DNA from: Branchiostoma belcheri
Lineage: Eukaryota; Chordata; Leptocardii; Amphioxiformes; Branchiostomatidae
Reading direction: 5' to 3'
DNA length: 64,000 nt
Assembly (NCBI RefSeq): GCF_001625305.1
Contig: NW_017803780.1
Location: 1 to 64,000 of the forward strand
In this document: positions 1 through 11,100 of the stretch, piece by piece
Position numbering within the stretch: position 1 is the stretch's first letter
Layout of the letters: each line of letters opens with the position of its first letter
The notes under the pieces: model-generated
What the model saw: only the letters and a program-made list of their open reading frames with translations
What the model was told of the DNA's origin: nothing
Database searches by the model: none
Program-made: the position numbers and the translations under genes

Positions 1-204
1 CGGGCTAGGGCTAGGGCTAGGGCTATGGGCTAGGGCTAGGGCTAGGGCTAGGGCTAGGGCTAGGGCTAGGGCTAGGGCTAGGGCTAGGGCTTGGGATAGG
101 GTTAGGGATAGGGATAGGGTTAGGGATAGGGTTAGGGATAGGGTTAGGGATAGGGATAGGGTTAGGGATAGGGCTAGGGATAGGGATAGGGTTAGGGATA
201 GGGC
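1..204. repeat. Degenerate telomere-like hexamer array
   Basis: The first ~85 bases are tandem TAGGGC hexamers. They grade into alternating TAGGGT and TAGGGA units (TTAGGG / ATAGGG) up to about 204. The canonical chordate telomere repeat is TTAGGG, so this is a variant-rich, G-rich hexamer satellite with potential to form G-quadruplexes. It ends sharply in unique AT-rich DNA that leads into PUS3, so it is more likely an interstitial telomere-like tract than a chromosome end. It continues past the left edge of the window. Confidence 0.85.
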
Positions 205-669
205 CATGTTAATTTGATTATTCCTTGTTTTCACCGTAAGTTGTGAAAAAAAATATTGGAAAACGATACCAATGTCGTAAAAATGCTAAAATCAAACGAA
301 AAAGACCTTACATGACCACGTAGATTTCATGTTGAAATCAACTTTTTTTTTTGCCAAACATTTTTTATTCGCACGCTCGCATGAGTTTTGGGGTTCCAAG
401 GGATGCCATCCATTTAAGGCCGCACAACACAGTATTCATGGGCGAACCCCGTAGTCAAAAGTAGTCCGGGCACAAAGTAGTGCTACACAATACTAGGGAA
501 GGGTGCAGAGATTGTTTTGTGCATGGCATCGAGACAGAACCTGTGGTAAATGTTAGAGGAATACGTCAGTTTTGAGACTGTAAAAGTTGGATTATGGTGC
601 GTGTTGAGTCGGCGTAGATTTGCGCTTGGATACTTGTCCCGCCTAGTACTGTGATCTGACAACTGTCCA
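205..669. other. PUS3 downstream flank
   Basis: No coding potential is visible. On the minus strand a candidate polyadenylation signal AATAAA (plus-strand TTTATT, 364-369) lies about 300 bases past the PUS3 stop codon, so part of this stretch is probably PUS3 3' UTR. Confidence 0.4.
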
Positions 670-3600
670 TCATGATGATTCATCATTGTCAAGTTTCCTC
701 TTCTTTGAGTAGTGTTCAATTCTGTCTTCCAGGCTCTCACACATGGGTCTCTCTAGCAGTGGCCGGTACACTTTAGTTCTCGTACCTTCAATCAACGACT
801 CATTCTGTTTCAAGATCTCCACACAGCTTCTACTTCCCTCGTCCTCCATCTCTCCTTCAACTTCACCTCCCTCCTCTCCATCTTTCTGTACTTCCACTTT
901 CTCTAGAGAGTCAAGCATGCTCTTTACGATGTTTGTCTTGATGACGTGGCCACACCACACCTTCTGGAGGTGGTGTAAGGTCTGTTCATGTGTGTCGTGG
1001 TCGTAGATCCAGCTCACACCGTCAAACGTGCTGTCGTACAGGACCAGTGGCAGCTCGGAGGCCATGTGATACTGAGGCTTCCTGGGATTGCGGTCGATGT
1101 CCAGAAGGTCGTCCACGATGCTCGGTTCTTCCTGGCCTTGGCCAATCAGGAACAAGACAGCCACCATGCATCGCACCTGTTCAAAGGGGAAGAGAAGGTC
1201 GAGTTTAACGTAATACAGATACTTTGCAGAATGCTGTAAATTCATTTATTTTGAGAGTTTTTTTAAGAAAAAAGAAGGGGAAAACAGATTTCCAGTGTTC
1301 TAAATTTGAAAACATTGTATCTGTACCTATATTGTTTAGCAAGTATGACAGCCATGGGCATTGGCTGGTTTTATCCGATCCAACTATGATAAAATCTGCG
1401 AGGTGGTGACAAGAATGCCTTCCTCCTTCCCCTGTGGTTCCTTTCCTTGTCATACCTGTCCTTTGTCCTTCCAACCCCCAACAACTTTCAAATGGAACCG
1501 CATGTATCTTTAGAAGCCTGCATGATGCTGTCTCTGAGTCCATTACCAAATTTCACTGCAGAGTCACTACGGATAATAATGGAATTACTTAACAAACAGA
1601 GCAATAACACTGGCACTGGAGAAAAGTAATTATAACATATCATTAAGCCTAAACAATACACACTAATAGAGTATTGGATACATTTACATCAGAACAATAC
1701 ACAGATCACAGGTTAGAGGTTCAAGACCGTGACAAACCCACCTGGTGCCACAGGAATGCGTTGCCGACCACCTGGAACTCACACATCTGGTAACCACCTG
1801 TCTCCTCACCTGTCACATGCACCTGGCAGTGGGGGTAAAGGTCAATCAGGTAATAACAGGAAACACTTGTCTGGAGTTTTTTTTTAACCTTCTTCCTGCC
1901 AAGATAACCTTCAGGCAACAAACTTGAATAGGCTACAGATAAGGTAAGGTAGCAGTGAGAAGGTTAAAATCTAAAAAGATTTTGCAGCAACTTTAATACA
2001 TGTATTGTTGATGAATCTTTGTAGTTTAGCTAGAAAATCAGTCTTGTTAAGCTGTAGCCTCCAGTAGTTGCTGCAAGGACACAACAGACTTACATGCAAA
2101 GCTGGATTCAGGCTAACATCAGTTCAACAGCCAAGTTGGGCCCATCTAAGCTTAGCAGTCCACTTGATTACAATACTTAATAATATCTCATTTCCAAAAT
2201 CAGCAGTCTTAATTAATACATGTACCGGTATCTATACAACTCTAAGGTGTAGGGACAGAATAACACACCTAGAATGTCTATAAAGCCCTTGCCTGAAACT
2301 CATAGTGTACCATTAAGGGGGCACACCCCAGTTTATTTGGGGCCTCTATTCGAAGCTGCACACCCTCAAATCTAGCGACCGTCTCTGGCGTGGAATAATT
2401 CGGAAGGAGAATAACTGTATATGGGACGAAAGGATATCTCTTCAGCTACAAGACAAGCTGAGTTTGGTTTCTTCAACCTTTTTAAGTTTGGTAAAATCAA
2501 CGGAAAAACATTATTTTCACTCCAAAATTAATGCCCAAAATTGCGAATTTTCGCGTAGGATAATCCCACAAAAAAAAATTTTCCGGCAGAAATGATTGAT
2601 GCTGGCAGAAAGACCCAAGCCTTGACTATACCCGAGTAAATTATAAAGAAAATTCTAGTACTGTAATTTTCTAAACAGTCCACGGCGCGAGGGGTTACAA
2701 ATCCACCCCTACGAAGCCGCAGAGCGAAAACTAGGTCAAACGGGCGGATTACACTTGGCGCGCAAGGATACCTGGAAGTAAGGTTCGGAGCCAAAAGAAA
2801 TTTTCACCCCAAAATCACCATTTCTTACACTCTTCAGCCATGTTAATGTTTAATGATACTTCGTGGCAGTTTATAAGAAATGTCACCTCAAACTTGGACC
2901 CTCAAAACCCTTTCGTCACTTTTTTACAACGGACTATCGCGGACCCCTGTCGCGGAAGAACTGGGGTGTGCACCGTTAAGTACATTACTGATATCTTACA
3001 CGAGTAGACATGATCCTCCTGATGAAGGTGACCACTCCATTAGCAACGTCCATCTTACAGAAGTTCCTGAAGTCGTGCTCTCCTACTAACTTCTGGGCAG
3101 CCTGTTAGGGAACAGAAACATGACAAAATGACTGACAGGGTCTCTTTTTATATTGCATCATCATACCAAAATACCTAAAAAGATGTTAGCATACAGGTAG
3201 CTGTAAGAAAAATGCAATCAGAAAACTGGACATATAAAACAAAAGAGCAAGTTGAATCCTGTAGTAGAAACTAGTACCGAATACAGTACATCTACCATCA
3301 CTACCTGGTGTATAAGTAACATGTCTTACTAGATGCATGCGCTGGATGTCCAGGTTTCCTTTAGGGAAGAAGTACTTGTACGTCCTCTGCTGACAGCTGA
3401 ACCTGGCACTGAAGTCTGGGTCCACAGGTGCCCAGGCGAGGACCCTTATGTCTGGGGGGAGGACCTACATACAATACACATGGAGAAAAATGCAAGCTCT
3501 GAAGTCTGGGAGCCCAGGCTAAGACCCTGTTTTTTTGGAGGAAGACATACAACATGCAAGAATAATTCACAACTTTTATCAAATCAATTTTCAGCAAAAT

Positions 3601-4519
3601 TTTTACCGTATTCTTTGATGATATATTATTACAATTAATGATGTACCTTGTTGAGGATGTAAACATATTTGATTTCTGTCGTATTGTCTCCCTCTCTGTG
3701 GTTGGCTGTTCCTTCAGGTCTGGGGATGACACCTGCGCCCTCTGTCAGATTGGTCCGTAAGTCCAGAGAAATCACCTGTTTGTTGTGGGTCGAGAAAGAC
3801 AACAGTGACTAGATTGCACAATGATACACTATGCTTGTGATGCTACTATATGCATGCTCACTCCTTTTACTGACACTTCGAGTTAATACACAATATAGTC
3901 CTTGTTTCATCTTGGAGCGTTGCCTGATCTTATTGACAGGACCATCCTGTCAATAGTGCAGATTTTTCTGTTATTGACAGGACCATCCTGTCAATAGTGC
4001 AAGTTTTCCTACTGTTCACAGGATGATCCTGTAAACTGTGTAATTTTTTTCCACTATTGACAGCATGATCTAACCAAAAGAGGTATACAAAAGTTTGTAC
4101 ATAGCATGATATGATTTTATATTCTAGTGTCTCACCTGACCAAAGGCAGACACACCCTTGTCCGTTCGCCCACACCGGTGGTAGTTAGACGTCTGTCTCT
4201 TCTCTATCAGCCTTGTCTTGGTCAGAGCTTCAAACAGCCGTGCCTCGATGGTGTTGTCAGTGGTGTCCTGACTCTGAAACCCGTCATAGCTCCACCCAAG
4301 GTAAGCGATCTTCAGAGCCACGTGTCTCGTGTTGTACTTGGTGAAATCAAATTTTCTCTGCGGTTTCTGTTTCCGCTGTTTCTTCTGTGTTACCGACTGT
4401 TCTGTTGTTGCGTTGTTGGTGCTTTCTAGCCTTGATACAATCTCCTGGAGTTGGTTTACTTTGACGATCAGTTCCTCTCTCGTAAGCTCTTCGGGTTTTC
4501 GAGTTTCGGAGAGGGCCAT
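670..4519 (-). CDS. PUS3: tRNA pseudouridine(38/39) synthase PUS3
   Basis: Six minus-strand coding exons with GT/AG borders: 4519-4136, 3775-3647, 3464-3330, 3101-3000, 1822-1742 and 1176-670 (stop TGA 670-672). Joined they give 445 aa; human PUS3 is 481. The enzyme belongs to the TruA/Deg1 family and isomerises uridine 38/39 in the tRNA anticodon stem. Visible hallmarks are the N-terminal coiled-coil-like stretch (about 10-35), a basic linker, the core start LKIAYLGWSYDGFQSQ, the catalytic-Asp motif CGRTDKGVSAFGQ with D120 just before the first intron, ARFSCQQRTYKYFFP in exon 3, HDFRNFCKMDVANGV in exon 4, and FLWHQVRCMVAVLFLIGQG across the last junction. The C-terminal tail is acidic and variable, as in vertebrates. 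The ATG at 4519 is the first in frame and opens MALSE. The exon 5 acceptor was chosen for its pyrimidine tract and phase; an in-frame AG further upstream exists but lies in an A-rich stretch. Confidence 0.93.
2313..2979. mobile_element. TTAA-flanked nonautonomous DNA transposon
   Basis: Inverted ends flank this block. The left end reads TTAA then GGGGGCACACCCCAGTT. The right end, read in reverse complement, is TTAA then CGGTGCACACCCCAGTT. TTAA target duplication is the signature of piggyBac and Kolobok elements. The interior (about 660 bp) has no convincing transposase frame. It sits in PUS3 intron 4 and its right end is only about 20 bases from the exon 4 donor at 2999. Confidence 0.7.
3409..3556. 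repeat. Partial duplication of PUS3 exon 3
   Basis: The string gaagtctggg occurs at 3411 (inside exon 3) and again at 3501 (inside intron 2). Similarity continues through cccaggc..gaggacc / cccaggc..taagacc, and then into an acceptor-like ggagga..acatacaa block at 3458 and 3537. On the minus strand the intronic copy encodes RVLAWAP, the same heptapeptide as exon 3, preceded by an AG acceptor and a pyrimidine tract. It then diverges. This is a broken, duplicated 5' half of the exon. Confidence 0.65.
3930..4071. repeat. 41-bp tandem repeat with internal dyad, PUS3 intron 1
   Basis: Units begin at about 3930, 3971, 4011 and 4052 (spacing 40-41). The first three units contain the near-palindrome TTGACAGGA-C-CATCCTGTCAA or a variant of it; the fourth is partial. 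Each unit could fold as a short hairpin in the pre-mRNA. Confidence 0.75.
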
Positions 4520-5141
4520 CGTGTTGGTGGGGAGGGGGGCAACTTTCTAGCGCTACAGACCCAAAAAGTCACACCTACCGGTATCTTGGATGTGTCGACA
4601 GTATGCAGAAGCCTATGTTCGCACAAACACGAGAATTACACTAGAAACAGGGATCCTAGCAAAGAAAGAATCGCGAAAAACTTTCTGGCGCTGGCATACC
4701 ATGCAACTTCCGCTATGTGTGCGAGATGCCGCAAACGAAATGGAAGATTCTATTCAGTTTAGGAGTTTTTTTCTGTTTTGTATCAAAATGTGAAGGTTTT
4801 ATGAACTGTTTTAGAGAGTTTTTAGAAACAAAAATCATTGCGTTAATATAAATATTGCTTATGTAATATTATACTTTGCACAATTGGATGTGAAACTTTG
4901 ATATAGGAAGGTAAAAAAATCTAGACACTCCTATACCCATTGTGGACTATGCCCTCCTAGTTTACGACAGTCCGGGTCCAGTGGTTTTACGACAGTAATT
5001 ACCGCCGTTCGTCGTGTGTTCATTTTGCATGCGGACACAACAACATGGCAGCTGAGTAGGCGGTCTCACAGCGCCCAGCCGAGCGCCCGGCCGTTCTCCC
5101 TCCTTCTGTCGACGATTCCCGTCCTCTCACCGCCGCCGAAC
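4520..5141. promoter_or_regulatory. Divergent PUS3/SOBP promoter region
   Basis: The PUS3 start codon (minus, 4519) and the SOBP start codon (plus, 5142) face away from each other across 622 bases. The SOBP side is GC-rich and CpG-rich (about 5040-5225) while the middle (4780-4920) is AT-rich. No canonical TATA box is obvious next to either gene. A shared bidirectional promoter is inferred from geometry, not from a recognised motif. Confidence 0.5.
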
Positions 5142-8100
5142 ATGGACCAGAACGGCGAGCCGCCACGGAAGAGGAGCGAGAAAGCCACCGTGGCGGTGAA
5201 GAGTGAGCTCTCGGACGAAATGAAGGTGAGGTTTCCGGTGGGAAGGGAAAGATTTTTCTCGGGAAAAAGAAACGCTGTTCAACCACCATCTGTAATGCAT
5301 TCCAGCCGGGCTCGGGGGATGTAATGCGAGCTATAGGCGTGGCTTGCGACCTCCATACAGTCATGTCGGCTTCTTGCCTTCCATCAGGGGATCGCCAGCG
5401 CGATATATTATCGCAGGTCGGGCTGGGATGGCGCCGTGCACTGATTTCTAGTGGGTGCTATATGGGGATGTGTAGATTTCAGGTGTGTGTGTTGGAAATC
5501 GACATCGTAGGAGGAAACACCCACCCAACAACGGGCGCGGAAGGGAACACCCATGGGTAACCAACCGACCCAGCCAAATGGCCCCGGGCGTGTATTGTCA
5601 GCATAATCACTCAACAGGGCCAGGGCAACCTTTTGTTGGGAGGGAAAGGCGGGACGTGTATGTAAACAAAGGGAGTGTGCCCTGCCACTCAGGTGTGTTG
5701 TTACACCTGGTTACATTGCAACTTTTATTGATTACAGTCGTATAATCATCTCTTGTTTGACAGGTCTGGTTTATTTGTGTTGTGTTGTTTACAAGTGTCA
5801 TGTTGTTGCTTTTTTGTCAAATGATTTTAAAGCCCACTTCCCCCGTTTTATCATTTCAGACTAAAGATGAAGTAGAATTTAAGGTAAGGAACCATCTCGT
5901 AAGTTGTGTGCTCTTTTGAAATAGAAATTGTTCTGACAAGACCTGAGAATGAACTTCTTGGTTGATTACTAGTAACGTTAGTAGTAATTTTGATACTCAA
6001 TATTTGCATGAGGATTTTTTTTATTGAGGTAAGTCTGTTTTTTCAAAGAATATACTTGACTTGAGGAATAATAAAGAATATATAAGATTTCATAATTTCT
6101 AAGAATTTTACATGAAAGACATATAAGAGTTTTTCTATGTAATATGTAGAAAATATTAGACACCTATTTTTTGTATGCCCCTGTGACCCTGTCCTCTATC
6201 TCTGTCCTTTTTTGTGTTCTAGAAATTTTATGCAATTTCATAAAAAATAGTAAAATTGCAACTTTCTTTGTGGTCATGATCTATCAGTATTTGCATGCAT
6301 CTGATATTGTAATATGAATGTGAATAAATTCTAATCAACAGCTGTCAGCAAATTTACTTGTAAGAAAGGTAGTAGGCAGTAACCCTGTATGCTAATTATG
6401 CTGTTCTGTTCTTTGTCTCTATTGGTTGTTTGGAGGGAGATTCAGCGCCACAATACAATAGAACTTTAACTTGTGTATTGTCCCGTTGTGATTGGTCTCT
6501 CGGACAATCGAAGATGTGGCAGACGCCAAAAGCTGGGACTGGAGTCTTGTGGTGAAGTAAACCAACACTACAACTCCAGCAGTGTGTGGAATATAATGTC
6601 ACTGTTGGGCATTAATGATTACCTCAATGAAGTGTAGGGTTGCACAGACAAAACCTCAGTATGTGTGCCCCCAGGTCCAGTGTCTAACGCCCCCAGTGCT
6701 GAAAGGGTGTCCACTATGGGGTCTATTGTTTGACACGACCCCCTTCTGCTAGTGTACTAGTTCCTATGTAATAGCCCAAGCCCATATAATCACTCATGAC
6801 AAGCATGTGGCTAGCTCTCCTTCCCTGTTACCTTGTGTTTCTAAGGTGTCAACTTTGCCTACAGGGGAAACAACAAAGGCCGGTGAAAGTCGTTTGTTTC
6901 ATATTTCACCCCCAACAATTGACCAGGCCAGGGAAAGGGGCAGTCCCCAAGCGAGGGGTAGAGTAAGTGGGCATTGTTCCCAAACCCACATTGTCCAGCC
7001 CCCTGCAAGAAAAAAAAGAAGGCGTCCCCTCAAAAATCAATAGGTGTAAAAGTACACTAGAAGACAGAACCCCAAGCCGGGTGTATTTTTACTCCAGTTT
7101 CTTCCTGCAAGATAAAAATTGTTGTGTCTGACTTGAAGCAAGTCTGCTGGCCTGTTTCTGTGAAACCTTATCCCCGACCTGTGTGCTCCCGCCAGCCCAC
7201 GCACCTATCCAGTGACATGTTTTTGCAGGATCTTCCCAAACATTTGCATATCTGTGTGTCAGATCAGGCTCATGTGACAACATCGGCCTTTTTGTAGTCT
7301 CCAGCTCTCTCAGTTCTGAAAGTTGGGGCCTCCACGGATGAAAGGCGATACCAGCCAAGGTACAAGAATTTCAACTTTTACCAAGGTGACTGTTTTCTCA
7401 GGGATACAGGACACCTAGCCGGTATTGAAGTCAACATCCCCTGGTAACATAAGTGCCAAAGGTCTAGTCCTGTTCTCTGAACACATCTTCAGGGCAGTTT
7501 CGGGTTGCCTGCTTTGCAGAGATTTCATTTCAAAGCAGGGACTTTCTCCTGTTACAGATCTATACAGATTCCTCCAAGGTAATTATAAAGCATGGTAGTG
7601 TCCCCATGCATGATTAAATATCACTTTTATCGACAACTCTCTCAACTGCATGTTGCCACATGGCCCGTTAGGAAAAAGGTGTATGGGAATAGCTGGAGTG
7701 AGTTATGGGTTTTTCTGGGGAGGAATCAGTCTAAAGATGGGGAAATTTTGGGTCTGTAAAGAAGTTGCAGATATATATGTAGAGAAGAAATTTCTGGATG
7801 TACAGAAGCACCTATAGACATATGCGGGTTTTGAAGATTTCCTAGCTAACTATTGTGGCTAACTGACGGAGGGATGGAGCCAAGAAAAGGATGTAAATTT
7901 GAAAAGGACACAAATGTTTGGTCATGCTAATCTACAATTAAGATCACACCAATTTTATTTGCTAATAATTCAGATGTTAAAAATAATGTTGAACTGGAAT
8001 GTCTGAGTCTGAGGGGAAAGTTATATTAGTGGAGTTTTAGGGAACGAATATACTAGTAGTCAGATGCAAGTTTTCCTCCAAGCCCACTGTTTTCATGTTG

Positions 8101-11100
8101 ACAACTAAGTCTTGCTATTTTTAGTTTCACATTGAGACGGCTGAGAACCAAGGATTTAAATTACTGTAGCCTACGGGTAAAATGAAGGAAATAATTGAAG
8201 AAAAAGCACTCAGGCACAGCCTTAGTGCTATGTTAAGACGAAAGCAAATAAGATCCAAACACAATTAAGATATTTTTTCTTCCCTGAGGCTGTTTAGATG
8301 TGATATCTTGGAGACTTAGATATCAGGTTGGAGCCTTACATTGTGGTGGGACTAGAGAGGTTGTGTTTGGCAGATAAGGTTACCCTAACCTGCAGGGAAA
8401 CACACATCCCGTACTGTCACCTCCCATACACACAGATACAGGTGGGCTGCCACAGACAAATGCACTTTTCTGTCCCTTTCAAGTCACGATAAGAATACTT
8501 GAAGTATTAGGTTACATATAGATGATGGGAGATCTGTTTGAAACTAGCACAGTATATGATACAGGTAACATAGATCTATTGATGTACAGTGTGTAAAAAG
8601 AAGAGAAATATTATCACTTTTTCCAGCATCAATCATTCTATCTAATGATAATATCATTTTATTTATATTATATTATTTTTAATAGCTTCCAGAAATCTGG
8701 CCATTTCATCATCTTAATTAATTGGCAGACAAAACATTTTGTGTATTGATGTAAGGAAGTTAAAGATTTTCTTAAACCTACCCAAAATATATCAAATTTT
8801 CACTTTGCTTCATCTAACAAAATTGACACGAAATAAAGGAAAAATCAAAAGCTGGGGGAGAGAAAAGATGAAATGTCTGTCTTCTTTCTGCTACACATGC
8901 ATATTTTCCATATATAATAATTTGATTATGTCGATATATAATTTCTACTGGGGTTATTTTAATGAGGCCTGGGGCCTTGTTGAATTGCCCTATTTCCATG
9001 CTATAAAGAGTTTATCTGTTGATTAGCATATATCAAGAGGCAGGTGGTTTGTATCCAAGCTAACAAAGATACAATAGACATGATGGTAGAAGATGAGCAT
9101 GAGAGTGTTGTCTGATGTACATTTATAAGACGTACTAGCATTTTATCATTAACACTGGGAATTGGTATATTTACAGCTTGTAAAAATGACTTGACAACTT
9201 TTAAAAAATCCTTATGTAAACGAATCGTTGTATAAATCATGCAAGGAATATAGATAGCTTACCTCTAACTAGGAGTGAAATAGTGTTTTTGTCTTGTCTG
9301 TCTGTTTGTATGTGCATTTGTGTGTGTTTCCACACTGCAGTTCCTGTACGCTTTACCAGAGGGAGCAGTGCAGTTTCTATACCTTCTGCCAGAGGGGGTG
9401 AAGTCTTCTATCCCTGACTGCCTCTTTTTACTAGTTTTGTAATACTTTTAAAAAAGGTGAACTTTAGATTCATCAAGAAGTACACAATCAATGCAAAAAT
9501 CCAGATTCAAGGTTCCCCTATCCCTTTGTTACTCTTAAGAGAAGTGAGAACCAAGAAAATAACTTGATGTGGCCTTAATTGGATCTGACAAGTTCCTGAC
9601 TGGACCACATGTGTGACACAGAAACTGTTAGGTAATCGCAGACGAACATTATGGAACAGTGATCAAATGGTCTTCTCAGCCAGCTTTTGGAAAAGTGAAT
9701 TTAACATTAATTTTCACCATTCCATTGGGTGGCCAGAGACTACCTCATTCAAAATGGCATTGCCGAGGCCTTCGTAAGAATGTCTGCAAGTAGCACACTT
9801 GATCGAATGAATATGAATATCTGACATGTGCACAACTTAAAGTTATATGTATAACACTATGTAAAACTTTCTTATTTTGTATTTATAGATATAATGTGAT
9901 GTACAGAATCGATGCCTTAGTCCAAAAAAGAGTTCCTTTTGGTTGGCTGCAGAAACAGGTGGTTTTGAGGCAGATTGACCTACAATGACCTGACGTTTTG
10001 GGGAGTTAATTAAAAACATGCATTGCTCTGATTGGTACAACATTAGCACCAATGGGACATTTCAAATGTTGAAAGGTTATCATTATAAAATTGTTATTGA
10101 AGCATTCATGTGTTAATGTGGAATTTGCATAGCCTGGCATCCATCCTTATTCAGTCCCCCACCCCCCTCTATCTGGTTTAACGTTTGTTGTTCCCTGTGT
10201 TCCGAGGGTTAGACTTGCTTGCAGACTGATGCTGGGGCTTGATGGTAGCTCGCCATTTGCCTTTGTCCTGTGGTTCTTGGGCACAGCAAATCTACCCTTC
10301 TATAAATATATTTGATATTTGCCAAAAAAAGTTGCTACTGAGCCAAATTGTAACTTCACGAAATAGAGAGAGGTAGAGAATGGTTTATTTGACGCAAAAA
10401 CCTTTGCAGCACTACTGCTGAATTGTGTTTTCTGTACGCAAACACTAGCCTGGGTACTATCTGGATGTTTACTCCGCAGTGCTCAACTTTTTCGAGCGTT
10501 GCAGAGCGAAAATCTGGACATATACGTCCTTCAAATGGCTATTTGATAGAATATTTTCTGTAAAGTGTTCTGTTATCAAACCTTTGGTAAATCAATCATG
10601 AAGACTTCTCTCTCTGAAGTGGCTCCTGACACCTGGAGGTTGCCCCGTTTCTGTGTCGTCAGGCTAGGTGAACCAGCTGGTATGTTAACATCAGCCAGTG
10701 ACGTGCCAGGCAGGGTGTAGTCTTGCCCCAGCGTACCCTGTCTGTTATTACACCTGTCAGGTTTGAAATGATAATTGACAGGTCTGACCTGTGGTATCAT
10801 AGTCATGATGGAAGGAAAAAGGGGTTACCTGACATCCAGTGATGTTGTTGTGCAACTTCCTACAGTTTGGTATTAATACTACATTTTCGATTGCCCAGTT
10901 TTGGCTAGGTGTACCTGTCAAACTGAGTTGATAATTGACAGGTGTGATGTGTGGTATCGCAGTGATACATGGATAAAAGGGGTTACCTGACATCCTTGTG
11001 CATTGTGTAACGTCTTAAAATTTGGAATTAATGCATATATGAGGTATGGGTAGTCCTTATACTTGATGATATTTCATAGGTGTGAATCAGTGATGATGAT

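Noticed and set aside
1..204. True chromosome end
   Set aside because: Motif variants dominate over TTAGGG and the tract is only about 200 bases in view; an interstitial or subtelomeric tract is more likely.
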